Source of the DNA: Planctomycetota bacterium | Lineage (GTDB): Bacteria; Planctomycetota; Planctomycetia; Pirellulales; Pirellulaceae | DNA: 64,000 bases | Reading direction: 5' to 3' | Assembly (NCBI GenBank): GCA_016872775.1 | Contig: VGZA01000019.1 | Span: 1 to 64,000, forward strand | Part shown: positions 50,671 to 59,399 of the stretch, one piece after another | Layout of the letters: every line of letters starts with the position of its first letter | Position numbering within the stretch: the first letter of the stretch is position 1 | The notes under the pieces: generated by a model | Database searches by the model: none | What the model was told of the DNA's origin: nothing | What the model saw: the letters and a program-made list of their open reading frames with translations, nothing else | Made by a program: the position numbers and the translations under genes

Positions 50671-52908
50671 ATGCGACTGACGTTGCTGACCCTGCTGGCG
50701 TACCTCGACGATAACCTCGAGCCCGCGGATGCGAAGGAACTGGAGAAAAAAATCGAGGAAAGCAAGTTCGCGTCGGATCTGGTGCATCGGATTCGAATGT
50801 GCACGCGTCGGCTGCGACTGGATGCGCCGAAACTGGATGGAAAAGGGATGGGACTCGACCCCAATACGGTCGCAGAATTCCTCGATAGCACGTTACCACG
50901 CGACCGGTTCCCGGATTTTGAGAAGGTCTGTCTGGAATCGGACCGACACCTTGCGGAAGTGGCATCTTGCCATCAAATTCTGACCTTGGTCGTCGATCAG
51001 CCGGCTCAGGTATCTGTGGAGTTGCGGGAACGGATGTACCGGATTCCTACGATGCCGCTGCCCGAAACGGCGAGTCCGCAACTGCCGGAGAAGAAGAAGA
51101 AATCGAAGCATCGCCGGGGGGCGGGCGGGGACGGAACGGAACCTGTGCCTCCGCCGAAGTCGACCGTGCTCGGCAGCGAAAGTGCCCCTCCTCCGCCTCC
51201 AGCGCAGCTCGTACGATCCGCCGCGGGAGCGGCATCCGACCTGCCAGGCTACCTGCAACCTTCCGACCGGGCGCTCTGGCCACTTGCGTTGGCGTTTGCC
51301 GTGGCCTTTCTTGTCGTCGGCGCCGGATGGGTAACGATCGGCCCCGGCGGCAATCCGATCCGCTGGCTTTCCGAGAAGTTCAGCGGCACATCCACCGTCG
51401 CCCAGAGCGGCTCGTCGAACAGTCGCAACCAAGGCGATTCCGGCGCAGCCACAGGATCCCAAGGTAAGGACGACGGGGCTTCCGCGGGGAACCGTGCCGG
51501 CGCGGATGGCTCGGCTGCGAACGGCGCGAGGCCCGTCGACACCGACACGGCAACCGGCTCGAAGGATGGCGAAGTCGAGAACAACCAACCCTCAATCGAC
51601 AACGAACCACCCAATCCTGACAACGTGCCAACGGACGGCGCGGCCAAAACGGGTGAAAAAGTCCCGACGCCCGATTCCGATGCCGTCGCCGACACCGACA
51701 CGCCCAGCCGCGATCCCGTGACCGACAAGTCTCGGCCCTCGGAGCCCCGAGGAATCGTCGCCGAAAACGGCCAGGAGGTCGCCCGGCTGCTTTCCGACGA
51801 TCAGGTTCTCGCGCATGTGGATACGATGACTGGGCTCTGGCAGCGTCTGTCCAGGGGAGCAACGATCCTTTCCAACGAACGGCTCGTCGTCCTGCCGACA
51901 TTCCGACCGATCGTATCGTTATCCAACAACATTCAAATGATGCTGGATGGGGACACTGCATTTCGAATCCTGGGGGATAATGACGCCGGTGATCCGGTTG
52001 TCGCCTTTGAATATGGGCGCGCCGTGTTCAATACGGCGGGCAAGTCCGAGTTGCGCGTGCGGATCATGATTGGCGAGCATTCCGGGACGGCGACGATTCG
52101 CACCGTCGAATCGGAACTGGCTCTGGAAGTCCAGCATTTCCTGCCTCCCGCGGAACTGAACGACGAAATAGGTCGCATCACGATTGTGCGCCGGCAGGCG
52201 ACTTCGGGCACCATCGAATGGGTGACGGAGGAAGGCGAGTCGATCCTGATCGGCAAGGACCAGGTCTGTGTGGCGGCGACCGGCCAACCACCTCGGATCG
52301 TCGCCGCCGATGGCATTCCCGTATGGCTCACCCGCAAGAACCTGTCGGTGATTGATCGCCGAGCGTCGCGAGAACTTGAGTCGTACCTCCATTCCGAAAA
52401 GGCATTGACGTTGCTCCTTGAGGAACGGACCGGTTTTCGGCAGGTGGAAGTGCGTTCACTGGCGGCCCGTTGCCTGGCCAGCCTGCACGAATTTTCGCCA
52501 TTATTGCGGGAAATGGGCGACGAAAAGCAACGCGGCTATTGGAATGTCGCCGTGGAATCGCTCCGGGAAGCGATGGCCCGCAGTCCCGAATCGGCGAAGC
52601 GACTGCGCCAGGCGATCCGATCCGACATGCGCGAAAATGCTCCCGACTTGCTGCGTGCCCTGCGTGATTACGATCAAGAGCAGTTTGAACAGGGTGGAGC
52701 CAGACAGCTTATCGAATTGCTGGACAACGATTCGCTGGCGGTACGCGTCCTGGCCTTCGAGACCCTGCGGCGCCTCACCGGCTCAACCCACAACTTCAAT
52801 CCGGAAAGGCAGGCCGACGAACGTCGCAAATCGGTAATGGTCTGGAATCAGCGCCTCAAAGAAAAAGCGATTCCCTACAAATATGTCCCGCCACCTGGAC
52901 TGGAATAG
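50671..52908 (+). CDS. membrane protein with FecR-like region
   Basis: A 745-residue single-span protein. Residues 1-100 (LTLLTLLAYLDDNLEPADAKELEKKIEES) look like the cytoplasmic part of planctomycete anti-sigma-like proteins. A Pro- and Ser-rich linker runs to a membrane helix at about 201-222 (ALWPLALAFAVAFLVVGAGW). A long disordered acidic stretch follows, then a FecR-like beta region (LWQRLSRGATILSNERLVVLP). The C-terminal 170 residues are helical, HEAT-like (SLAVRVLAFETLRRLTG). aagga lies 7 bases before ATG 50671. This suggests a signal from the periplasm to a sigma factor, but no sigma gene is adjacent, so this is only an inference. Confidence 0.65.
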   Translation: MRLTLLTLLAYLDDNLEPADAKELEKKIEESKFASDLVHRIRMCTRRLRLDAPKLDGKGMGLDPNTVAEFLDSTLPRDRFPDFEKVCLESDRHLAEVASCHQILTLVVDQPAQVSVELRERMYRIPTMPLPETASPQLPEKKKKSKHRRGAGGDGTEPVPPPKSTVLGSESAPPPPPAQLVRSAAGAASDLPGYLQPSDRALWPLALAFAVAFLVVGAGWVTIGPGGNPIRWLSEKFSGTSTVAQSGSSNSRNQGDSGAATGSQGKDDGASAGNRAGADGSAANGARPVDTDTATGSKDGEVENNQPSIDNEPPNPDNVPTDGAAKTGEKVPTPDSDAVADTDTPSRDPVTDKSRPSEPRGIVAENGQEVARLLSDDQVLAHVDTMTGLWQRLSRGATILSNERLVVLPTFRPIVSLSNNIQMMLDGDTAFRILGDNDAGDPVVAFEYGRAVFNTAGKSELRVRIMIGEHSGTATIRTVESELALEVQHFLPPAELNDEIGRITIVRRQATSGTIEWVTEEGESILIGKDQVCVAATGQPPRIVAADGIPVWLTRKNLSVIDRRASRELESYLHSEKALTLLLEERTGFRQVEVRSLAARCLASLHEFSPLLREMGDEKQRGYWNVAVESLREAMARSPESAKRLRQAIRSDMRENAPDLLRALRDYDQEQFEQGGARQLIELLDNDSLAVRVLAFETLRRLTGSTHNFNPERQADERRKSVMVWNQRLKEKAIPYKYVPPPGLE

Positions 52909-52920
52909 AAACGCGGGCAG

Positions 52921-53140
52921 AGGGGCACGGGGGCACGGGGGCAGAGGGTTACGGGGAACAAGGAACAGAACGGCCTCGCCCTTGCACGCGTCAATTCCGT
53001 TAGTACGCGTCCAGAAACAAAACCGTGATTCGTAGGACGGACATCTTGTCCGTCCCATCTTGTCCGTCCCCGTAAGTACTGACTGACTTCTTTCCTGTCC
53101 TAGTTCCCCGTAACCCGTAACCCTCTGCCCCGTCGCCCCT
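52921..53140. repeat. large imperfect inverted repeat (about 45-base arms)
   Basis: The G-rich left arm (52921-52968) and C-rich right arm (53093-53140) are close reverse complements. Both contain gcagagggttacgggg and its complement, with small indels. They enclose about 125 bases that themselves hold a smaller perfect hairpin. Neither arm is in a gene. The layout resembles a MITE-like or structure-forming element; no transposase is seen. Confidence 0.75.
53033..53055 (+). repeat. GTAGGACGG-type palindromic element
   Basis: gtaggacgg is followed by a hairpin GGACGGACA-TCT-TGTCCGTCC, 9 bp perfect, and by a second copy of its right arm (cttgtccgtccc, 53058-53069). It shares its 5' end with the element at 32579-32600. 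Confidence 0.7.
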
Positions 53141-53355
53141 GGTTGTAATGTTCCAATTCGTTAAACTATTTTGCTCGCTGCCTTTTCTCGCAGGCGACGG
53201 CGCCTGATGTCGAGGGTAATGGTGATCGAGTAGAAAATGCGTTTGTTCCCGTTGGAAGCACGGGTTAGAATGTGCGGTTTGGGAGAAGCGGTACGTCGCG
53301 TCGGATAAAACGTAGTTGTTGGCTGGCATTTAAGGCTGGAGAAGGAGATTGATTC

Positions 53356-53697
53356 GTGCAGGTCAGCATTTCCGCACGCCACGGCCATTTAGCTCCCGCC
53401 ACACAGGAGAAGATTACCACGAAGGTCGAAAAACTGCGTAAGTACCACGAGCGGACCACTGCGATTCAAGTGACGGTGGACCTTGAGCACCGCGATGAAC
53501 CGACGGTGGAAGTCAAGGTATCGGTCGAGCACACGGTCGATTTTGTGGCGCGAGAACAGGCGGAAAACGTAATGGCGGCGTTGGACAGTGCGTTGCACAA
53601 GGTCGAATCCCAGTTGCGCAAGCACCGAGAGAAGCAGACGGGGCATCGGCTGCCGGGCCAAAAGCACGAAGAGGTCATACGAGACGAGGAAGAATAG
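53356..53697 (+). CDS. hpf: ribosome hibernation-promoting factor, short form
   Basis: A 113-residue HPF/RaiA-type protein. MQVSISARHGHLAPATQEKITTKVEKLRKY is the typical N-terminal strand-helix, followed by VEVKVSVEHTVDFVAREQAENVMAALDSALHKVESQLRKHREK, the conserved basic helix that contacts 16S rRNA. It stabilises inactive ribosomes in stationary phase. The C-terminal dimerisation domain of long HPF is missing, so it is the short form. GTG start with ggagaaggag at 53338-53347. It heads the hpf-ptsN-HPr-ptsI' run. Confidence 0.93.
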   Translation: MQVSISARHGHLAPATQEKITTKVEKLRKYHERTTAIQVTVDLEHRDEPTVEVKVSVEHTVDFVAREQAENVMAALDSALHKVESQLRKHREKQTGHRLPGQKHEEVIRDEEE

Positions 53698-53794
53698 CCG
53701 TCGCGTGCGGCTGCGGGTCGCGTGACGATTGTTCTGGCGGCGGCCCTGACGTCGCTTGTCGGGAACACACAGGTACAGTTCAAGGGTTATTCCA

Positions 53795-54271
53795 ATGAAA
53801 TTCGCCGATTTTGTTTGTGTGGAAGCGATCCGGGCGGAGTTAGAGTCGGTTGACAAGTCCAGTGCGATCGAGGAGTTAGTAAGCGCATTGGTTCAGGCGG
53901 GTGCGATACCGGCTGCGGAGCGCGACGGGATCGTCAAGGCGATCATGAAGCGAGAGGAGCTGGGCAGCACCGGAATTGGTCGCGGCATCGCGGTGCCGCA
54001 CACCAAGCATTCCAGCGTCGACCGTCTGATCGGCACCGTTGGAGTTTGCGGCGACGGTATCGATTTCAACAGTCTGGACGGTGAGAAGGTTCAATTGTTT
54101 TTTCTCTTGATCTCACCACCCGACCGGCCCGGTGATCATTTGCGTGCGTTGGAGAACATTTCGCGGCAGCTGCGGGACGACACGTTCTGCCGCTTCCTGA
54201 AGCGCGCCAAGACCGCGACGGACATTCAACAACTTTTGGAGGAAGCAGACAACAACCAATTTGTCTCCTGA
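53795..54271 (+). CDS. ptsN: PTS IIA-like nitrogen-regulatory protein
   Basis: A 158-residue EIIA of the fructose/nitrogen type. The phosphorylated His is His69 in GRGIAVPHTKH, and the fold signature LFFLLISPPDRPGDHLRALENISRQLRD is complete. It normally takes phosphate from HPr/NPr and regulates potassium or nitrogen metabolism, not sugar uptake; no permease genes are near. It lies between hpf and HPr, an arrangement seen in many bacteria with rpoN-hpf-ptsN. ATG 53795 is chosen because the conserved MKFADFV starts there. Confidence 0.93.
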   Translation: MKFADFVCVEAIRAELESVDKSSAIEELVSALVQAGAIPAAERDGIVKAIMKREELGSTGIGRGIAVPHTKHSSVDRLIGTVGVCGDGIDFNSLDGEKVQLFFLLISPPDRPGDHLRALENISRQLRDDTFCRFLKRAKTATDIQQLLEEADNNQFVS

Positions 54272-54333
54272 TTTCCCGTCCACCTAATCGCCCTCGAATT
54301 GCAATTCGGGGAGTCCCCGGCGAATCACTTTTC

Positions 54334-54648
54334 ATGTCCGATTCAGTTGCCGTTCGCATCGTGGTCATTGTGAATCCTCTGGGCATGCATTTGCGCCCTG
54401 CGGATCTATTTATGCGACGCGCCAACGAATTCCAGTCAAGTGTGGAAGTGATCAAAGGGAATGAACGATGTGATGGGAAGAGTGTTCTGTCGATGTTGAC
54501 TTTGGCCGCGGTGCAGGGCACCGAGCTGACGTTGCGCGTGACGGGACCGGACGCGGACAGAGCGTTGGACGCTCTTGCCGAATTGGTTGCACAGGGGTTC
54601 GGCGAAATGGAGGTAGCAGCGCCCGAACCGAGGCAAACACAGGCGTAG
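54334..54648 (+). CDS. ptsH: HPr-family phosphocarrier protein
   Basis: A 104-residue HPr/NPr protein. The phosphorylatable His19 lies in NPLGMHLRPADLF, and the HPr-kinase-type Ser50 in CDGKSVLSML. Both regulatory sites are thus kept. It should take phosphate from enzyme I and pass it to PtsN. The next gene, which should encode enzyme I, is cut to its first 90 or so residues. The ending KQTQA-like tail and length are usual for planctomycetes (family about 85-100). Confidence 0.92.
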   Translation: MSDSVAVRIVVIVNPLGMHLRPADLFMRRANEFQSSVEVIKGNERCDGKSVLSMLTLAAVQGTELTLRVTGPDADRALDALAELVAQGFGEMEVAAPEPRQTQA

Positions 54649-54814
54649 ATCGGCAATTGAATTGCCTGCGCAATTGCGATTTCCGATCGACGAGAACGGA
54701 CATTCCGCCCCGAATTGAATTCAAGAATTGTAGCGGGCAGACGGGTACGAAATGGATCGCGCCACGGCGTCAGCGCCGGGCACGCGGTCCCCGGTTGCCG
54801 CTACGGCGACAGCG

Positions 54815-55138
54815 ATGCAAATACTGCAAGGAATTGCGGTTTCGCCAGGCATTGCCATCGGCGAAGCTCGAATCATCACCAGCGATGGATATCGCATTCG
54901 TCGTCGCGGCATCTCTGCCGATGCCGTCGACGGTCAGCTCGAGCGGCTGCGGGCCGCCTGTGCCTCCGTGGCGGACGATCTTGAGCATCCGCGTGCGCGG
55001 GATGCCGCCCCCTCGGAAGAACTTTACCCTGCGATCTTGTCGGCCCACGCACCGATTCTCGCCGACCAGACATTACCTGCGCGGAGAATTCAAGAAAGCG
55101 GCGCTGGAACTTGCTGCGCCCACCAGGTTTATCCCTAG
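54815..55138 (+). pseudogene. ptsI: truncated PTS enzyme I
   Basis: About 107 codons, of which the first 85 or so match the enzyme I N-terminus: ILQGIAVSPGIAIGEARII, then helices with LERLRAACASVADDLE and AILSAHAPILADQTL, part of the HPr-binding region. Right after DQTL the match stops and 20 unrelated residues lead to a stop. The phospho-His domain (GGxxSH) and the PEP-binding TIM barrel are gone (full length about 570-590 residues). The next gene starts 16 bases later. A large internal or 3' deletion is the simplest reading; an assembly error is possible. The frame also opens at ATG 54752. Confidence 0.82.
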
Positions 55139-55154
55139 ATTGGAAAACACGCTT

Positions 55155-56768
55155 ATGAAGAAAGAAATGCTGATTAACGTATCGCAACCCGAGGAATGTC
55201 GGATCGCGGTCATCGAAGACGGATTGCTGGAGGAACTGTACGTCGAACGAGCCAGCCAGGACAACTATGTCGGCAACATCTATCGCGGCCGGATCGTCAA
55301 TCTGGAACCGAGTATTCAGGCGGCATTTGTCGACTTCGGCGTGGGCCGCAACGGGTTTTTGCATGTGAGCGACGTGGAATCGCAGTACTTCCGACAGGGC
55401 GGATACGATCCCGACCAGCCGATGGGAGGGCGGATGGCCGACATCGATTTGGGCGAGGACGAATCGGAGGGCGAGCAGGGACGGCGACGCGGCCGCGGTC
55501 CGCGCAATGGCGGGCGGCCGCGCATCAAGCCTCCGATCCAGGAGATCTTCCGCCGCGGCGACGAAGTACTCGTCCAGGTGATCAAGGAAGGCATTGGCAG
55601 TAAAGGCCCCACGCTCTCCACCTATATCAGCATCCCCGGCCGCTACCTGGTTCTGATGCCGGCTCTGGGGCGTGTCGGCGTCTCAAGAAGAATCGAGGAC
55701 GACGAGGTACGCCGATCACTCCGCGATATCATGCTCGAACTGAACCCGCCCCGAGGCCTGGGGTTCATCGTCCGCACTGCCGGGCAAGACCGCAGCCGGA
55801 AGGAACTTTCCCGCGATATGGCCTACCTGGTGCGGCTATGGAAATTGATCGCGCGGCGCGTCAAGAAGCAGACCGGACCCCAGGGAATCTATGAAGAAAG
55901 CGACATGATCATTCGCACGATTCGCGACATCTTCAGCGCCGATATCGATGCGATCCATATCGACCAGCCCGAGGCATTTGAACGGGCCCGCGAGTTCCTG
56001 CACCTGGTGATGCCGCGCTACGTCCACCGCCTCCACCATTACGAAGGACGCGAACCGCTGTTCCACAAGTACAAACTGGAATCGGAGATCGGCCGCATCC
56101 ACACCCGCCAGGTACCGCTCAAGGCGGGAGGTTCCATCGTGATCGATCAGACCGAAGCGCTGGTCGCGATCGACGTCAACAGCGGCAGCTTCCGCAAAGA
56201 CGACAACGCCGAGGAGACCGCTTACCAGTTGAATATCGCGGCGGCCAAGGAAATCGCGAGGCAACTGCGACTGCGCGACCTGGGGGGCGTCATTGTCAAT
56301 GACTTCATCGACATGCGACGTGAAAGGCATCGGCGCGGCGTCGAACGGGCCCTGCGAGACGCCATGAAACGGGATCGCGCACGCACCAAGATCCTCCGCA
56401 CCAGCCCGTTCGGATTGATTGAAATGACGCGCCAGAGGATCCGCCCCAGTATCAATCGCAGTGTCTATTCAAGCTGCCCCTGCTGTACCGGACGCGGCAT
56501 GGTCAAAACGGCCGAAAGTATGGCGATCGAAGTCGTCCGCATGCTGATGCTCGCCAGCCACCAGCCCAATATCGCGCGCGTCACCGTGCGGGTAAACCAT
56601 GAAGTCGCGACCTATCTCAATAATCGCAAACGCCGCGAACTTGCCATGCTGGAAGAGGATGGAAAAATGGCCGTCCAGATCCTCGGCGGCGACGGACTGT
56701 TTCCCGAACACCTCGAACTCGATTGCCGCGACATTGAAGGACGACAGCTGACCCTGCCAACCTCCTGA
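55155..56768 (+). CDS. rng: Rne/Rng family ribonuclease
   Basis: A 537-residue ribonuclease E/G, an endonuclease for mRNA and rRNA processing. The S1 domain is at about residues 35-150 (NYVGNIYRGRIVNLEPSIQAAFVDFG) and carries an acidic/Arg-rich insert (GEDESEGEQGRRRGRG). The catalytic Mg ligands are in VAIDVNSG and VIVNDFIDM. The zinc link is CPCC in SSCPCCTGRG. No long disordered C-terminal scaffold is present, so it is RNase G-sized. The first bases lie right next to the truncated ptsI, so its native promoter or leader may have been changed. Confidence 0.92.
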   Translation: MKKEMLINVSQPEECRIAVIEDGLLEELYVERASQDNYVGNIYRGRIVNLEPSIQAAFVDFGVGRNGFLHVSDVESQYFRQGGYDPDQPMGGRMADIDLGEDESEGEQGRRRGRGPRNGGRPRIKPPIQEIFRRGDEVLVQVIKEGIGSKGPTLSTYISIPGRYLVLMPALGRVGVSRRIEDDEVRRSLRDIMLELNPPRGLGFIVRTAGQDRSRKELSRDMAYLVRLWKLIARRVKKQTGPQGIYEESDMIIRTIRDIFSADIDAIHIDQPEAFERAREFLHLVMPRYVHRLHHYEGREPLFHKYKLESEIGRIHTRQVPLKAGGSIVIDQTEALVAIDVNSGSFRKDDNAEETAYQLNIAAAKEIARQLRLRDLGGVIVNDFIDMRRERHRRGVERALRDAMKRDRARTKILRTSPFGLIEMTRQRIRPSINRSVYSSCPCCTGRGMVKTAESMAIEVVRMLMLASHQPNIARVTVRVNHEVATYLNNRKRRELAMLEEDGKMAVQILGGDGLFPEHLELDCRDIEGRQLTLPTS

Positions 56769-56883
56769 CTTCCCCGTTCCCCGTGTACGAATCGGTCGGT
56801 TCCGCGCCACCAATCAATCGCTCAGCGGCGGCGGTGGTTGTTGCCGACGGGCGTTCTTAACTACTCGGAACAGGGAGCATCTC

Positions 56884-59094
56884 ATGGCTCGTGCTGGTCG
56901 ACTGCGCGCTCGCCGCGCCGGGAACGAACGTAACCGTCCGCGGCTGCGGAGGTTGATGATTGAAAGTCTGGAATGCCGCCGCGTCCTCGATGCGGGGGCG
57001 GGCCTGTTGGGCGGCCATCTGATCGTCCATGGCAATGGCGATGACAACAGTATCTCGGCGTTTGTCGCGGAAGAACGGCTGCATGTCGTGATTGACGACG
57101 TGTCGTTCAGTTTCCCGAATGCTCTTGTCCAGCGTATTTGCGTCTACGCCGAAGGGGGCGACGACAAGGTGGTCATCGACCCTAGCGTCCTGCAGCCGAC
57201 GCTGTTGAACGGCGGAACCGGGAATGACTTGCTCGTCGCGGGCAGCGGCCGATCGGAGATGTATGGGGGCGATGGCAACGACCGAATCCAGGGCAGTCCT
57301 CAGGATGATTTGATACGCGGTGGAATGGGAGACGATGCGGTGCGAGGTGCCGGCGGCGACGACGCGATCGCCGGCGGCGAAGGCGACGACGACTTGGCAG
57401 GCGGTGAGGGCAACGATCGCATCGACGGCGGTGTCGGCAACGATCGCATCGGTGGCGGTTCCGGCAACGATCGGATCCAGGGCGACGCCGGCGACGACAC
57501 GATCGAAGGGGGAGCGGACAACGATGGGATTAACTCGGGAGCTGGCAACGATCGCGTGGATGGCGGCGATGGCGACGACCTGATTCAAGGCCAGGAGGGA
57601 GCCGATGCGCTGTTCGGCGGAAATGGGAGCGACACGATTTTCGGCGGCACGGGCAACGATCAAATCGACGGCGGCGAAGGCAACGATCGGCTGAACGGCG
57701 ACGCGGGGAACGACACCATTCGGGGCGGCGCGGGCGACGACGCAATCCAGGGCGGCGTCGGCAGCGATCGACTGTTTGGCCACGAGGGAAATGATGAAAT
57801 TCAGGGCGACCCTACCGTCAACCTGGAGGACCTCCCAAGTGCCACCGACGAGGATGGCCCGGATTGGCGGGAGAGCGAGCCGACGGCCGACGGCGCGGAT
57901 CCGGAACGGTCGTTCAACGATCTGATCGTGGGTGGTCCCGGAAACGACTGGCTCTGCGGCCAACGCGGCAACGATCGCATCCTGGGGGGCGCCGGCGATG
58001 ACGGTATCGACGGCAACAGCGGACATGATTGGCTCGACGGCGGCGAAGGGAACGATCGAATCGAGGGTGGAACGGGAAACGATCTGGCGTTTGGCGGCGA
58101 GGGCGATGACGGACTCGCCGGCGGTCCAGGCCATGACGGGTTGGTAGGAGGTGACGGCAACGATCGGCTCGTCGGTGGTACCGGCAACGACTGGATGTTC
58201 GGCGATGCCACAAACAGCCTGCCGCGCGGCTTGACGAGCGCCTGGGGCTATGCACTCGAATACGGCGATCAGGGCCGCGGCGAGGACGCGATCGAAGGGA
58301 ACGACGGCGACGACGTCATCTTCGCGGGCAATATGAACGACCGCGCCGACGGTGGTGATGGCAACGACATCCTCGCGGGAGGATGGGGACGCGACCTGCT
58401 GGGCGGAGGTGGAGGCGATGACATCATTGTCGGCGATCCACGCGACGGGGCCGCCAGTTCCGACGAAGAGACGCCCGGACTCGATCGACTTGATCCGCGT
58501 TATCGCGAATCGCTGGGAGAACAGGCCCCCGAAAACTCGGAACTGGCTGCCAACGCCAATGATTGGATCGAGGGCGGAGACGGCAACGATATTCTGCTCG
58601 GCAAACTGGGCGACGACGAGATTCACGGCAACGAAGGGGCCGACTTTATCCGCGGCGGCGTCGGCTCGGATCGACTCGCCGGCGGCGCAGGCCGTGATGC
58701 AATTCACGGCGGTAGAGGAGACGACAAAATCGACGGCGGCGAGGGCAACGACTACCTGACCGGCGGGTTGGGCAACGATACCATTCGCGGCGGCTGGGGG
58801 GACGATACGATCGAAGGCAATGCTGGAAACGACCAGTTGTTCGGCGACGATGGCGACGACCGGATCCAAGGCAATGACGGTGACGACCAGTTGGAAGGCG
58901 GTAACGGCCATGATCGGCTCTACGGCGGCCAGGGAGACGATCGGATCGTGGGAGGTCGCGGCCGAGATTACCTGGAAGGCGGACCGGGCGCCGACAAAAT
59001 TGACGCCCGCGATCTGGCGGTCGATCTGATCTGCTCGGATGACCTGGACGCGGTTCTCTATGATCTGGAACTCGATCTCTTCGGCTGCGAATAG
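56884..59094 (+). CDS. RTX-type calcium-binding repeat protein
   Basis: A 736-residue protein. The N-terminus is Arg-rich and carries IESLECRRVLDAG, a planctomycete signature found at the start of large secreted proteins. From about residue 100 on it consists of RTX nonapeptides of the GGxGxDxUx type (GGTGNDLLV, GGDGNDRIQ, GGAGDDAIQ), interrupted by two short linkers. Such repeats fold into calcium-filled beta-rolls outside the cell. The protein ends shortly after the last repeat. No secretion genes are nearby. ggag at 56872-56875 supports ATG 56884. Confidence 0.9.
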   Translation: MARAGRLRARRAGNERNRPRLRRLMIESLECRRVLDAGAGLLGGHLIVHGNGDDNSISAFVAEERLHVVIDDVSFSFPNALVQRICVYAEGGDDKVVIDPSVLQPTLLNGGTGNDLLVAGSGRSEMYGGDGNDRIQGSPQDDLIRGGMGDDAVRGAGGDDAIAGGEGDDDLAGGEGNDRIDGGVGNDRIGGGSGNDRIQGDAGDDTIEGGADNDGINSGAGNDRVDGGDGDDLIQGQEGADALFGGNGSDTIFGGTGNDQIDGGEGNDRLNGDAGNDTIRGGAGDDAIQGGVGSDRLFGHEGNDEIQGDPTVNLEDLPSATDEDGPDWRESEPTADGADPERSFNDLIVGGPGNDWLCGQRGNDRILGGAGDDGIDGNSGHDWLDGGEGNDRIEGGTGNDLAFGGEGDDGLAGGPGHDGLVGGDGNDRLVGGTGNDWMFGDATNSLPRGLTSAWGYALEYGDQGRGEDAIEGNDGDDVIFAGNMNDRADGGDGNDILAGGWGRDLLGGGGGDDIIVGDPRDGAASSDEETPGLDRLDPRYRESLGEQAPENSELAANANDWIEGGDGNDILLGKLGDDEIHGNEGADFIRGGVGSDRLAGGAGRDAIHGGRGDDKIDGGEGNDYLTGGLGNDTIRGGWGDDTIEGNAGNDQLFGDDGDDRIQGNDGDDQLEGGNGHDRLYGGQGDDRIVGGRGRDYLEGGPGADKIDARDLAVDLICSDDLDAVLYDLELDLFGCE

Positions 59095-59128
59095 TTCCTG
59101 CATCGGGTTGCTCGCCACTTCCCAGCCC

Positions 59129-59163
59129 CAGGCCCCTCGATTCGAAAAGAGTTGAGGGGCCTG
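59129..59163 (+). terminator. terminator-like hairpin
   Basis: A perfect 10-base stem CAGGCCCCTC/GAGGGGCCTG with a 15-base loop lies 35 bases after the RTX gene. The T tail is weak (TTGCGTT). Confidence 0.6.
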
Positions 59164-59399
59164 TTGCGTTGCGGCGCGACCCGTTCCCTGCAAACGCAGG
59201 CGGTCTGGATAAGATAGGGTGGCTGTGGCGGATGCGGACCAAAATTGGTCTAGTGGATTCGCCCCCTACGAGCTAAATTACCCGGCCGAAGTGGACTGAT
59301 CCGAGGGTGGGATGCTTGGCGGCGAGGCGAGCTTGCTTACAGAGGCGGCTCGGATCGTTGGGCTCCTGGCCTTGAGGTCTCAAGCGCACGGAGGTGCTT

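Larger units (their letters stand above)
52909..53355. other. repeat-filled intergenic region
   Basis: This 447-base gap holds the inverted-repeat element (52921-53140) and the upstream region of hpf. No coding sequence is recognised. Confidence 0.6.

Noticed and set aside
50029-50787. Minus-strand ORF of 252 codons
   Set aside because: It runs antisense to the small membrane protein and the start of the FecR-like gene and shows no features.
56857-59193. Minus-strand ORF of 778 codons over the RTX gene
   Set aside because: The GC-rich nonapeptide repeats keep the antisense frame free of stops and give a monotonous Val/Ala/Ile product with no known family.
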